Assembly (NCBI RefSeq): GCF_052156535.1
Contig: NZ_JBQKUP010000028.1
Location: forward strand, 112,373 to 176,372
Reading direction: 5' to 3'
DNA length: 64,000 nt
Origin: Nitrospira_E sp052156535
GTDB lineage: Bacteria > Nitrospirota > Nitrospiria > Nitrospirales > UBA8639
Shown: piece by piece, positions 8,142 to 18,053 of the stretch
Layout of the letters: each line of letters begins with the position of its first letter
Position numbering within the stretch: the stretch's first letter is position 1
The notes under the pieces: generated by a model
What the model was told of the DNA's origin: nothing
Database searches by the model: none
The model's input: only the letters and a program-made list of their open reading frames with translations
Program-made: the position numbers and the translations under genes

Positions 8142-9452
8142 TCAAACCTGCAACTGTTTCCTCCATAGCCACCATAGTTGAAATCCTAAGCCGCTAAGCA
8201 TCGCGGCCAAGCCCACATATAATCCGGTCACTTGTCCATAAAGAACTCCGGCCAGTAAAAAGATGGAACTTCCAAACAGATACAAACACACGGCTTGAGT
8301 AATAACGGAAGTCATCCCACGATGAACAAACTGGCCTTGAAAAAAACTTTCCCATGGACTCAAAGCGGGAAAAATCACCATGAGCCAGAGCGCTGTAGAG
8401 GCCAACACGGTCAGCTCCGGAGTCAGAGCCGCGCCCCATTCAAACCAGAGAGTGGAGAGAGGAGTGGCAGCAATGATAAAAAGGATTCCGCTCGTACAGA
8501 TTGAAACCATCGTCACAAATTTCTTCAGAGGGACGAGGAAATGCGGTCGGTCATAGAGGGCGACAACCACCTCCTGCATCGCCAATCCTCCACTCCGAAA
8601 CACAAACGAGAGCCCACCTAACACCGGCCAGACAGCCAAGGACTCTATAGCATTTGGCATCCGACTGATGGCCGCACTGACAATCGGTAAATTCCCAAGA
8701 GAAATGAGTGGAGTAAATGCGAGAGGCCAATAAAACACGCGTAATTGATTCAGTGTGAGAGGCGATGGATGCACAGGACTCAATTTAAGATTGGCGAGGA
8801 TCGGACGCACGAAAAACAAAATAAAGCCAGCCTCGACCATTGCCCCGGAAGACATCGCGACTGTCGCCACGACAATCCCTGGGGAACTCTGTAGAACTAT
8901 TCCGCAAAATAAGACCGAACTGCTTATGAATAAACGGACCAAGGTTCCCAGGCCAATCAGGCGCGTCTGCCCTGCACGAATCACCACTCCCTGAAAAAAC
9001 CTTCTCACCGCAATCGAGAGCGTCCATGGCGTCATGCATTGAAGACCGATTCTGGCCGGTTCCACAATACTATCAGGAACACCTAGCACGTCTTGTACGA
9101 TCATCCCGTACACCGGCGTAAAGGCCACGACGATATGCACGACAGTTAGAAGACTTCCCAAAACCACAATGAAATTTCGAATAAGCCGATAGGCCAACCA
9201 ATCTTTACATAAGGCGGTAGACGCAACCAGAATCATAATGACGGGTGCCTCGATCAACAATGAGAGAGGAAAAACCACTCCACCATAGGCTGCTAAATGG
9301 ACCTCAGGATCGGCCAGGCGGGATACCGTGGCAGTGACCAGTGGAAACTCCAAGCCCATGAGCATCCAACTCGCGGCCAGGGGCCACCACATGCGGAAAA
9401 TCGTGAGAAACGGAGAAGGAGAGGCAGGTAAGGCCTGCGTGTTAGCAGTCAC
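8142..9452 (-). CDS. MATE/ANK-like multi-pass membrane transporter
   Basis: The 436-residue protein has roughly 12 hydrophobic helices and almost no soluble domain. The order, and pieces such as MWWPLAASWMLMGLEFP and FYWPLAFTPLISLGNLPIV near the start of each half, give two internally similar halves. That is characteristic of MOP-superfamily flippases/exporters, closest in feel to ANK (progressive ankylosis) type proteins. The substrate is unknown. The frame begins with GTG at 9452; an ATG at 9392 lies just before the first helix and is an alternative. Gene stands alone. Confidence 0.75.
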   Translation of the reverse strand: MTANTQALPASPSPFLTIFRMWWPLAASWMLMGLEFPLVTATVSRLADPEVHLAAYGGVVFPLSLLIEAPVIMILVASTALCKDWLAYRLIRNFIVVLGSLLTVVHIVVAFTPVYGMIVQDVLGVPDSIVEPARIGLQCMTPWTLSIAVRRFFQGVVIRAGQTRLIGLGTLVRLFISSSVLFCGIVLQSSPGIVVATVAMSSGAMVEAGFILFFVRPILANLKLSPVHPSPLTLNQLRVFYWPLAFTPLISLGNLPIVSAAISRMPNAIESLAVWPVLGGLSFVFRSGGLAMQEVVVALYDRPHFLVPLKKFVTMVSICTSGILFIIAATPLSTLWFEWGAALTPELTVLASTALWLMVIFPALSPWESFFQGQFVHRGMTSVITQAVCLYLFGSSIFLLAGVLYGQVTGLYVGLAAMLSGLGFQLWWLWRKQLQV

Positions 9453-9673
9453 GAAACGACAAGCGGATCAAAAAAACCCATATTCCTAGTGTCCAAAAAT
9501 AGATAGGAAACCTGAGAGGAGGGAAAAGGAAACCAGGTACATTTGCAAATGAATACGGCTACATATTCGGGGATAGTAAAGTAGAGCGTCATGCACGAAA
9601 GGGAACCGCCCTTTCGTGATGAGCCTACCTTATCATGAACGCGAGGAGTTCCGCCAAAAGGTCAGAACCGGAG

Positions 9674-12259
9674 CTAGAAAGCAGTTTTAGGGCCATTCGT
9701 GAAGGAGCCAGAGGTGTTTGGAGTGCCGGGGGCAACAAATTCCTGTTCTCCGGATTTTTCCGCCATCATCGAATCGGCTTCCACCGCAAAACGCCCCCCA
9801 TGGCTTTTCTGCTGGTTATCTTCTTCCGCGTTGGCTTTCTGGGCGTTTTCCTGCTCAACACAAGACGGCTTCCATGGCGAAGCTTCAATTTCACACGCTT
9901 CTCCGGGATAGAAACGAAGTGAATCCCAATGTGTCACCCAACTCTTCACGTATTTCCGCATACTGGTTCCCGGGATAATTTGGGCCGGATCATTTGCCGC
10001 ATTTTCCCACATATGCCACCCATGCCCTTTCAGATGAAGCGATCGAATCGTCTGATAGGATTCTTGAATAATATCGTTCGGTGGCTGTCCGAGGGGAATA
10101 CGTTGTGTCTCCAATAAACCCATGCCTTTCTCCGCTTTGTCGGCTAGTAGTCGTTCGGCTTCCGTATGCTTCGCTCGAAGTTTTTCCAGAAGTTTGATCT
10201 TGTCACCTTTTTTCTCTAAGACCTCTTCCCGAAAATCATTGGTTAAGGCCAGCACGGCACCCAATCCTGGCAGGGTAGGACCGCCATCTAAATTCATGAG
10301 GCGTGCCACTTCAGCATAGGATTTCGCGCGCTGATTCACCGAATATCGGCCAATCAGTTCCGCTTCATCGATCAGCAAAATCCACCCGGCATATCCCGCG
10401 GCTTGCATCAGACGGGCAGCAAACTGAAAGCGCTGAAGCGCCAATTCTGCAGCCGATATTTTTCCAAACGCATACCGCTCTCCAAATCCGGCTTCTTGCA
10501 GGTACTTTTTTAAATCTCCTACCCCGATGGGGTCTCCCGTCCAAAATCGAGTCATTCGGTGGCCCAACTCCATATCGGAGCTCAATCGTTCATACAGCAT
10601 CAACGTCGCGGCAAACCTGGCATCAATCTGACTCTCCGGATCATTCACCCACGTCACAAGATTCTTATAGCGCGGCGCCCAGACATCACATTGACCCGCA
10701 ATTTCCGAAAACACTTCCCCGCGTTTGTCAGGAATTACCGCAGCTTCGATCGCAGAATAATACAAACGGACAGGGTGATACAGAGGCGTTTCCTTACTGA
10801 TCACAATCCTGCTGCAGATGAAATTGGCATCCAGCGCCAGATTTTGGAGATACTCCAGGATATGCGATTTTCCACTACCAAACGCGCCCTCGATCACCAT
10901 ACCACGTGGGCACGAACCCGCAGTAATATTTTGCTGTGTGGCTTCTAATAACCGCCGAAAACGTCCCTCCACCTCCGGCTGAAGACATCCAAGCGTCGTC
11001 ACCACATGCCGGTTCGGAACCCCCGCCCGAAGACCTTCAATGACACGACGGGCTTCTCCATCAGGCACCATTCTCCTCGGCGTGGCGGTGGAAGCAGCAT
11101 GCTCTTCTTCAGAAACCTGTTGATGATGATTATGAATCCGGACCAACGAGGCCAATGGATTCTGACGGTGTTTCGGACGAACGTCATCCCATACTCGCAA
11201 TTTCAAAGCCTCGTACCGATCCACACCACGGCGGGAATCGGTCAGGAACTCTTGCGGAGCCAGGACCACCATCAGCAAGCCTTCCATCTCATCAGCCGAA
11301 TCAATAAATTGACGAAGCAATTCATACAAATCTATCGTGGCTGAAGGCGAAAATGACAGTGAACCATCATTCGGCAAGCCATCCTTTTTCATAAGATACC
11401 GAGAGATATCGAGTGAGAGAATGAGGCCTCCCTGTCCCGTTAATCGAAGCCAGCGAGTTAAAGAAGACAGCATGTACCGTGCATTATGGCGCGAGATTTT
11501 TTGATAGATGAGCGCCTTTTTGACTCCACTCACCAGTCGAAGGTCTCCACACAACCACTCTTTCACCGCTGAGGCCAAGACACGATCGGAATCGCCGGCA
11601 TCCAACTGAGCCATACACAGCCGGATCATCGCCATGCGAAATTCACGGCACAGGCCTGAATCGCCTTCAATCGCTTTTTCCATCCATGTTTGAATATCCC
11701 GGCGGAGCATCGGCTCCTTCCGTTCATTCACCATTGCAATCTGCCGCAACGAGAATTCTTGTCGGTCTGAAGGAATTTGGTGACCATGCTCTTCGAGCAA
11801 TCTTTGAAGAAATCGATAAGCGAGTTCATCCCAATCTATTTGTTTGGCAATTTTCTGAAACAGTCGCTCGATCATGTGGGCTTTTGTGAATCGCGCGTCG
11901 ACTTTTGCCAAGACATATCCTTCACGTTTGGCCATTCCCTCTAATTCCTGTTGGCAGGTTTTTAATCCGTCTTCACTGGGAAACACGGCAAATTTGACCG
12001 CTCCACCCCCCTCACGGACGAAACTTCCAAGATATTCATGGTGAAGAATCCCCAGCCATTCGCCGAGAGCCAGATTAAATCGTGGACTCTCCTCGGAGTG
12101 ACGATTGTTCTTGGACGATGGTTTCGTATCCGGCCGATGTTGTTGCACAGATTCCGGCTTGTCCGGACGTGAGTCAGTGAGCAAAGAATGGGAGGAAGGT
12201 AGACCTTCTTCTGTTCTCACGGACTGTAAACGATTTAAGGCCTCAATTAATTTGCTCAT
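9674..12259 (-). CDS. BrxC/BrxD-related (DUF2791) double ATPase-like protein
   Basis: This 861-residue protein has two ATPase-like halves. The C-terminal half has Walker A GAFGSGKSH (about 458-466) and Walker B ILLIDEAE (about 627-634). The N-terminal half opens with EWLGILHHEYLGSFVREGGG (about 67-86), the hallmark of BrxD-type proteins. Where a P-loop should follow it reads FAVFPSEDGLKT, with no GK[ST], and its Walker B equivalent is LILSLDIS. So half one is probably a non-catalytic copy. The tail beyond about 800 is low-complexity. No BrxL, PglZ, PglX or helicase gene is nearby. The gene follows a RovC-like gene by 111 bp. ATG at 12259 has GGAAGGAA upstream. A role in defence or genome maintenance is inference. 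Confidence 0.8.
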   Translation of the reverse strand: MSKLIEALNRLQSVRTEEGLPSSHSLLTDSRPDKPESVQQHRPDTKPSSKNNRHSEESPRFNLALGEWLGILHHEYLGSFVREGGGAVKFAVFPSEDGLKTCQQELEGMAKREGYVLAKVDARFTKAHMIERLFQKIAKQIDWDELAYRFLQRLLEEHGHQIPSDRQEFSLRQIAMVNERKEPMLRRDIQTWMEKAIEGDSGLCREFRMAMIRLCMAQLDAGDSDRVLASAVKEWLCGDLRLVSGVKKALIYQKISRHNARYMLSSLTRWLRLTGQGGLILSLDISRYLMKKDGLPNDGSLSFSPSATIDLYELLRQFIDSADEMEGLLMVVLAPQEFLTDSRRGVDRYEALKLRVWDDVRPKHRQNPLASLVRIHNHHQQVSEEEHAASTATPRRMVPDGEARRVIEGLRAGVPNRHVVTTLGCLQPEVEGRFRRLLEATQQNITAGSCPRGMVIEGAFGSGKSHILEYLQNLALDANFICSRIVISKETPLYHPVRLYYSAIEAAVIPDKRGEVFSEIAGQCDVWAPRYKNLVTWVNDPESQIDARFAATLMLYERLSSDMELGHRMTRFWTGDPIGVGDLKKYLQEAGFGERYAFGKISAAELALQRFQFAARLMQAAGYAGWILLIDEAELIGRYSVNQRAKSYAEVARLMNLDGGPTLPGLGAVLALTNDFREEVLEKKGDKIKLLEKLRAKHTEAERLLADKAEKGMGLLETQRIPLGQPPNDIIQESYQTIRSLHLKGHGWHMWENAANDPAQIIPGTSMRKYVKSWVTHWDSLRFYPGEACEIEASPWKPSCVEQENAQKANAEEDNQQKSHGGRFAVEADSMMAEKSGEQEFVAPGTPNTSGSFTNGPKTAF

Positions 12260-12370
12260 CGTACGGTTCCTTCCCCCATATACATACTGAAATTTTCAGA
12301 CTTCTACATTTCCACACCTGATGCGATGACCATGGCCACACTCTGACGGGCTCTCGTGATCTTGAACCTC

Positions 12371-13111
12371 TTACACAGGAAAATGCACACTGATTTGACA
12401 CGCACGTTTATACATTTGATTGGCTCGCGCTTCGCATATTTCATCATCGTGTAGATGAAATAACGTTCGTCCAATTTCATGAAACGGCACGCCGAGATCC
12501 ACCGCATCCAGGACGCGGAGATACATCGGCCATTCGTCACGACATTTTCTCCGTTCGAGATTTCGACCGACTTGATGTTGTTGCCATTCCATAAGATCTG
12601 CCTTCACTTTTTCGATTTGACCCGACAACGGCTTTTTCAGATCAAACACGGCCGCCATTCGCCATTCCGACAAACACAAGGTGACCTCTTCACCTCCCCC
12701 GAGCCAATCCGGTCCCTGTCCGAAATAGATCCGGCCGTAATTCGAATCAAAGGACAACATCCAGGGTTTGGCAATGGAGGGATTCGGTAGCCCACTGAGA
12801 TGGTATTTTTCTAATGAATTCGGCATGCGAGCTTTAAATGCCGGATGATCCGGCGTAAAAACTTTTTTGCGATACCGAGTGGGATATTGAGGATCTTTGG
12901 CACAGGACAGATCAAAATCGTACGTTTGCAAATAGTGCTGTTCCCAATCCTTCCGGTAATCTGAACGACGCCGGAGAAACTCCCACCGCCAAAAGGTATC
13001 GTTTAAACTCTGGGCGCAGGGATAGGTATCCTCACGTTGCCAGTTGGGAACGGTCCCTACCACTCGTGGATGCCGGTGTAGTTCCTTGGGCGGTCGTTTG
13101 CTGCTCGACAT
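12371..13111 (-). CDS. DUF2285/RovC-like DNA-binding protein
   Basis: The 246-residue product has an N-terminal segment YPCAQSLNDTFWRWEFLRRR (about 30-50) like the 'transcriptional regulator' domain found on integrated elements. Its C-terminal helical segment (LRVLDAVDLGVPFHEIGRTLF, about 203-223) matches the DUF2285/RovC DNA-binding pattern. A strong AGGAGGT lies 8-9 nt before the ATG. It is the first gene of a two-gene unit with the BrxC/D-like ATPase, so it probably regulates or guides it. Such domains are common on integrative elements, which fits an accessory origin, though no integrase is seen. Confidence 0.6.
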   Translation of the reverse strand: MSSSKRPPKELHRHPRVVGTVPNWQREDTYPCAQSLNDTFWRWEFLRRRSDYRKDWEQHYLQTYDFDLSCAKDPQYPTRYRKKVFTPDHPAFKARMPNSLEKYHLSGLPNPSIAKPWMLSFDSNYGRIYFGQGPDWLGGGEEVTLCLSEWRMAAVFDLKKPLSGQIEKVKADLMEWQQHQVGRNLERRKCRDEWPMYLRVLDAVDLGVPFHEIGRTLFHLHDDEICEARANQMYKRACQISVHFPV

Positions 13112-14012
13112 ATCGCCGGACCTCCTGTTCGGGAGTATTCAAGGTAGATCGCGGAATATGAGTTACGTGCCGGGTCCGAAGAGAGCCAAAGACAGTCAAT
13201 CCCCGCTCACACGACATTCCAACAACCAACCTCAAAACCGCAAGGACTCAGGAATACTGATAGCACGGTCAAAAAAGAATGGATTCGGTTCTCAAACTAA
13301 ATACGAACAAACGAGGCAGGCGTCGGGAGATGAGCTGAGTGATCTTTACTCATGATGAGGAGAACAGGTTTTGCGCCTTGACCAAGATACTCCATGGACC
13401 CACCCAAACCAGGAGAGCACCGTCACGCAGCAAGCGAGAGCAACCATGGCCAAGACAAAACAAATTTTCCCTAGCATGTCGAAGACCCCCAGGATAGCGG
13501 TTCTTCATTCCTGCCTCTACTCTCTGTATCGGCAGGGTTTTTACAGGTCTTTACTCGATGCTTAAAAAAAACATACCCTTTCTTTAAAGAAAATAACTCC
13601 AAAAATTCTACAAAACAACGGGCAAGACTTTCTTCCCGGAAACTTTCATCTTTTTTCCTTAAAAAACAATGGATTATAGAAAAACTTCAATTAGGAGACG
13701 CCTCAGGTGGCGATTTCAACTCCGCAACACTCTTCAGAATTCATATTTACGTTCCAGCCAGGGCTTTGAGCCGCTCACTATTCCATTGAGCCGGATAGTA
13801 AAAAACACTTATAAAATACAGAGCCCAGTTGGTTGGCACACCCTTCATCGAATCCAAGGCTATTGGATCAGAGTACCGGAAGCGATTCGTGGAGACATTT
13901 CTCTCAAAGCCACAACCATTTGGCCAAGAAGGAGCCCGAACTTGTGAGTGGCAACAAGAACCACCAGAGATCTCGAATTCCTCCGCCACTGTCGATTCAA
14001 TAAAAAACAACC
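13112..14012. other. Long gap without a supported gene
   Basis: The 900 bp upstream of the RovC-like gene contains only short frames with unconvincing composition. 13560-13680 is AT-rich with several A-runs and could hold promoter or terminator sequence. A minus-strand frame at 13747-14010 (87 codons) is open but resembles translated repeat more than a protein. No tRNA or integrase remnant was recognised. Confidence 0.4.
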
Positions 14013-14639
14013 ATGTCTGAGTTCAAGAAATTGGGCGCTGGAGCAGGTCCTTCTCCTCCGGCGCGAACCAGCGTCATCCTGTTCCATAAGCCCAAAGGGT
14101 ACCTGGTGACTCGAAAGGATGAGAGGGAGAGAAAAACCGTCTACCATATCCTACCGCCTTTCTTATTGCAGGAAGGCTGGGTACCAATCGGCCGATTAGA
14201 CAAAGACTCCCGTGGCCTCCTACTCTTCACTCAAGATGGAGCATTGGTTGACCGGCTCACAGCGCCAGGCGGATGCGAAAAAACCTATGAGGTTGAGGTC
14301 CGGGGAAGAATTTCAGACGATGACTTATCCCAATTGTTACAGGGAGTGTCCACTTCCATTGGAATTTTAAAAGTACACAGGGTTACAAAAAAAAGAGAAG
14401 TCGGACCCAAAACACAGCTAGAAGTCGTCTTACAGGAGGGGAAAAACCGGCACCTCCGTCGAATCTTCCATGCCCTGAAAGATCCAAAATTTCATACGCC
14501 GCTCAAAGTTCTCGATCTCAAACGCATACAAATCGGCCCTTTGCCCTTGGATATCCCGGCAGGAACCTGGAGATTTTCAACACCCGACGAGGAGACGCAA
14601 TTGTTGGCTATTTTCAAAATACCAATACATCGGGGTTGA
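14013..14639 (+). CDS. RsuA/RluB/RluE-family rRNA pseudouridine synthase
   Basis: Converts a uridine of ribosomal RNA to pseudouridine. The catalytic motif is GRLDKDSRGLLLFTQDG, with the active-site Asp in RLD. The N-terminal strand FHKPKGYLVT and the C-terminal QEGKNRHLRRI motif complete the RsuA-family core. There is no S4 domain at the N-terminus, as in RluE. At 208 residues it fits RluE (23S U2457) best, but the exact site cannot be told from sequence alone. The ATG at 14013 is the first in frame. Confidence 0.9.
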   Translation: MSEFKKLGAGAGPSPPARTSVILFHKPKGYLVTRKDERERKTVYHILPPFLLQEGWVPIGRLDKDSRGLLLFTQDGALVDRLTAPGGCEKTYEVEVRGRISDDDLSQLLQGVSTSIGILKVHRVTKKREVGPKTQLEVVLQEGKNRHLRRIFHALKDPKFHTPLKVLDLKRIQIGPLPLDIPAGTWRFSTPDEETQLLAIFKIPIHRG

Positions 14640-14658
14640 ATCTTTGGTAAAAGAGCGC

Positions 14659-16347
14659 TCACTTCTTATCAATTTTCGCCCATGTATCTCGAAGCGGCAC
14701 CGTCCGGTTAAAGACCAAACGATCCTGTGTGGAATCCGGATCAAGACAAAAATATCCCTGCCGCTCAAACTGAAACCGACTACCTGATGGAGTCCCTCTA
14801 AGACCGGGTTCGACCTGGCAATCAGACAACACGGTCAAGGAATGTGGATTGAGCAGACGGTGAAGGTCCTGAGGCTCACTCCCCGAACCGGGATTCGGTT
14901 GAGTCAACAGGGCCTCATAAAGTCTTACTTCGGCAGGAAGGGCATGCTGAGCCGAGACCCAGTGGAGAGTCCCTTTTACCTTTCGACTTGATTGACTCCC
15001 GCCACTTTTCGTCTCAGGATCGAAGGTACATCGTAGAGCCGTCACTTCTCCGGTTCCGGGATCCTTCTCGACACCGACACAGCGAATAATATAGGCATAG
15101 CGCAGACGTACTTCCTGCCCTGGAGATAAGCGAAAAAACTTTTTAGGTGGATCTTCCCGGAAATCGTCTTGTTCAATATACAGCTCACGAGAAAATGGGA
15201 TTTCCCGTTTGCCCTGGGTGGGATCCTCAGGATTATTGATCGCCTCTAAGACCTCAACCTGCCTATCCGGATAATTTTCAATAATGACTTTCAGAGGATG
15301 CAATACCGCCATCACCCGCGGCGCCGACCGGTTCAGATCTTCTCGAATAGCATGCTCCAACACAGCCATTTCAATCACACTGTCACGTTTCGCCACCCCC
15401 ACCCGCTCACAAAAATTGCGAATCGCTTCAGGCGTGTAACCCCGACGCCGAAGCCCTTTCAAAGTGGGCAACCGAGGATCCCCCCACCCGTTCACATGCT
15501 TCTCCTCCACCAACTGGTGAAGCTTGCGTTTACTCATCACAGTATGCCCGAGATTCAAACGGGCGAATTCAATTTGCTGGGGATAACACGAGACCTCACA
15601 CACCCGGAGCAACCAGTCATATAAGGGACGGTGACCCTCAAACTCCAGCGTACACAACGAATGCGTAATGCCCTCTAATGAATCGGAAAGAGGATGCGCA
15701 AAGTCATAGGTGGGATAGAGGCACCAATCATCGCCGGTCCGATAGTGCGAGGCATGTCGGATACGATACAAGGCAGGATCTCGCAGATTAATATTCGGCG
15801 AGGCCATATCTATTTTGGCTCGCAACACATGGGCTCCGTCCTCAAATTCTCCGGACCGCATTCGGGTAAATAAGGCCAAATTTTCTTCAATGGTACGATT
15901 CCGGTACGGGCTATCCTTCCCTGGCTCAGTCAGCGTCCCTCGACAAACCCGGATCTCCTCGGCCGTTAAACTATCCACATAGGCATGGCCGCTTTGAATC
16001 AGTCGCACCGCAAATTGATACAGCTGCTCAAAATAGTCTGAGGCAAAAAAGAGGCGATCATCCCAATCAAAGCCCAACCACCGGACATCTTCCTGAATTG
16101 AAGAGACATATTCCATGTTCTCCTTGGTCGGATTCGTATCATCGAAACGAAGATTACACAGCCCACCGAATTCCTGGGCAATGCCAAAATTCAAACAGAT
16201 GGATTTCGCATGACCAATATGTAAATGCCCGTTAGGTTCAGGGGGGAAACGAGTGTGCACTCGTTTGCCAATAGTCTGGTTTTCCAGATCTGCAATAACC
16301 TTGGCTCTGATAAAGTCGATGGAATCATGTTGGTCTGGTGACGACAT
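14659..16347 (-). CDS. glnS: Glutaminyl-tRNA synthetase
   Basis: Charges tRNA-Gln with glutamine. Class I signatures are present: RFPPEPNGHLHIGHAKS (HIGH) and VMSKRKL (KMSKS equivalent), with LRFDDTNPTKE in the catalytic core. The C-terminal beta-barrel anticodon-binding domains are present (from about residue 340). 562 residues from the ATG at 16347 compares well with E. coli (554). Having GlnS is informative: many bacteria use the GatCAB route instead. It converges with the pseudouridine synthase gene, with only 19 bp between the stops. Confidence 0.97.
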   Translation of the reverse strand: MSSPDQHDSIDFIRAKVIADLENQTIGKRVHTRFPPEPNGHLHIGHAKSICLNFGIAQEFGGLCNLRFDDTNPTKENMEYVSSIQEDVRWLGFDWDDRLFFASDYFEQLYQFAVRLIQSGHAYVDSLTAEEIRVCRGTLTEPGKDSPYRNRTIEENLALFTRMRSGEFEDGAHVLRAKIDMASPNINLRDPALYRIRHASHYRTGDDWCLYPTYDFAHPLSDSLEGITHSLCTLEFEGHRPLYDWLLRVCEVSCYPQQIEFARLNLGHTVMSKRKLHQLVEEKHVNGWGDPRLPTLKGLRRRGYTPEAIRNFCERVGVAKRDSVIEMAVLEHAIREDLNRSAPRVMAVLHPLKVIIENYPDRQVEVLEAINNPEDPTQGKREIPFSRELYIEQDDFREDPPKKFFRLSPGQEVRLRYAYIIRCVGVEKDPGTGEVTALRCTFDPETKSGGSQSSRKVKGTLHWVSAQHALPAEVRLYEALLTQPNPGSGSEPQDLHRLLNPHSLTVLSDCQVEPGLRGTPSGSRFQFERQGYFCLDPDSTQDRLVFNRTVPLRDTWAKIDKK

Positions 16348-16923
16348 AGTGAACAAGCTTTCAGAAAATTAAATGCAAAATTATTCAGCGACTCGCATCT
16401 TCAAAAAAAAGACTCGGGCCGTTTAAATCTCCCGTATCTAGGCATAGAGAATGTCCGAAAAGGTCCGAGGACGGCCTTCCCCAACAACTTTTCCAAACGA
16501 CCTGTGGGTTATTCGCCAGGCGTGGAGAGTACAGTTGCCCCCACGCTACCATGAGTCGCGCCAACTCTCAACACGAGCAAGACAATACTCGATCTTTCAG
16601 GGTTACTAAATCCCGTCAAACCGGATCCGGACAGAGACGGCATGAGCGTCGCGACTCTCAAGAATAACAGGCATGACGGCTAGAGAGAAATTGAGGATCC
16701 CACGGGGCAAATGCAATCCGGCTTCCGGAAAGAGATTGGCAAGCCACCGCCCCAGGGTTTCATCGATTCATATGGTGGATTCGAATCAAGAACCTTGGGT
16801 GGGGGCACGGAAGGGATGACAGGGGGTGAAGAGCACTTCAACGCCCTTCAGGAGACCCCTTCCCTGTTATAAAGATGAGGTGGATCAAAAAACAACCAAC
16901 AGCGGACGGACCGCAACCGGATT
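16348..16923. other. Gap upstream of glnS, no gene seen
   Basis: The 576 bp between glnS and the next minus-strand gene show no frame with protein-like composition. A weak GCGG/CCGC stem followed leftward by a T-run on the minus strand (about 16885-16915) could end the transcript of the gene to the right. Confidence 0.4.
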
Positions 16924-17601
16924 TTAGGAGAAGGTTTTGGTATACACAAAATTCTGACGCACAGAGACTCCATCTTTGCCCGCTGCAGGGGGTTTTCCCT
17001 GTTGGGCTGCGCCTTTCTCTTTTGGCCCTTTCTCGCCTTCTTCATGGTTCGCGTTCAATTCAGCGAATTCAGATCCCTTCGCAGCTTTCGATTCCCCACC
17101 CTCATCCTGACCTTTTTTCAATTGCCTGGCCCAGAGGTTGGGCTGACAAACAAGGTGAAAGTTGGGAGCAGGGACGGAATCATCAATGCGCCATAATTCA
17201 AGTTCAGCGCCGTAGAATGTCACTTCATCACGGGAAACGCCATTCAGCCAATCCAGGGTTTGGCGTATCTCCGCAGAAATACCCTGGGCCACACACACCA
17301 CCGTCTTCGCATCAAGGCCCGCAGCATACATAATCAGTTTACCCAGGGCGTCGGGATCAATGCCCTCCAAATGACCCAACACAATCACGTAACTCCCGGT
17401 CTTCGCATCTTTGGCGAGGACTCCTCCGGCCAAAATACTGAGTGGAATGTCACTGCCAGCCGGCTTAAGGGGGCGCTCGATCGTCTCTCCCAATATGTCT
17501 AAAATTTCCTCCTGCTGGAGCCATGAAGCAAACCCGTCGGCCTCATTTCCCCACACTTCACTCAAATTTATTTTTCGAAGCTTTCCAACTGGTTTTGCCA
17601 T
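16924..17601 (-). CDS. Degenerate DUF4268-type nuclease-like protein
   Basis: Residues 1-155 match the common N-terminal module of DUF4268-type proteins: LRKINLSEVWGNEADGFASW, then LGKLIMYAAGLDAKTVVCVA, TLDWLNG and ELELWRI. In the family as I recall it, the strand before this has an Asp and an ENQ that form a PD-(D/E)XK-like site. Here those places read LSILAGGV and VIVLGHLEG, so the acidic/Gln residues are missing and catalysis is unlikely. The usual C-terminal domain is replaced by a Lys/Glu/Gly-rich tail (about 160-225). It may be a retired defence nuclease or a binding-only relative. Confidence 0.7.
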   Translation of the reverse strand: MAKPVGKLRKINLSEVWGNEADGFASWLQQEEILDILGETIERPLKPAGSDIPLSILAGGVLAKDAKTGSYVIVLGHLEGIDPDALGKLIMYAAGLDAKTVVCVAQGISAEIRQTLDWLNGVSRDEVTFYGAELELWRIDDSVPAPNFHLVCQPNLWARQLKKGQDEGGESKAAKGSEFAELNANHEEGEKGPKEKGAAQQGKPPAAGKDGVSVRQNFVYTKTFS

Positions 17602-17888
17602 AACAACCTCGACCGCAAAAAAATTGTTGTTTACTACTTACTATCCCAATGAGACGTACTAGTCTTATCGACAGGTATTCAAAAAAGTTAAGACACAAAA
17701 TATACATAAGGCACCACCTCCCCATGGACCGTGTCCTATCCTGTCATAACCGAACCACAACAGGACAACCAGATTCATGGAAGACCTCCATCCAAATCGC
17801 CCCCTGTCCAGAGCATCCCTAGATATCGGTTTCAATCAGGTCAATGGTCAGGCAAGACATTCACGTAAAAAAAATTACCTACTTATCA
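17602..17888. other. Gap upstream of divergent genes
   Basis: No gene is evident. AT-rich stretches at 17620-17700 upstream of the minus-strand gene probably include its promoter. Confidence 0.35.
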
Positions 17889-17916
17889 TTGATCTTTCTT
17901 CAAATTAGAGTACAAT
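17889..17916 (+). promoter_or_regulatory. Sigma70-type promoter of the small lipoprotein gene
   Basis: TTGATC (17889-17894) and TACAAT (17911-17916) are separated by 16 bp in an AT-rich stretch. Transcription would begin near 17923, giving a leader of about 130 nt before the ATG at 18054, which has a strong AGGAGGT. Confidence 0.6.
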
Positions 17917-18053
17917 AGATTAAGTTCATTCACGCATGGATTGGTCCTCGTACCCCATTCAACCCCTTCTCCAGACTCGTAGACCCCTCTGGAACGAAGG
18001 ACCAAAAGGATGGACAGCAAGGTGTTCCCCAACTTTAACAGGAGGTTTCTGCT

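Noticed and set aside
9674..13111. Complete BREX locus
   Set aside because: Only a BrxC/D-like ATPase is present; no PglZ, PglX, BrxL, BrxA or BrxB genes lie nearby.
13747..14010. 87-codon minus-strand frame upstream of the pseudouridine synthase gene
   Set aside because: No start signal, no recognisable family, and composition like translated repeat.
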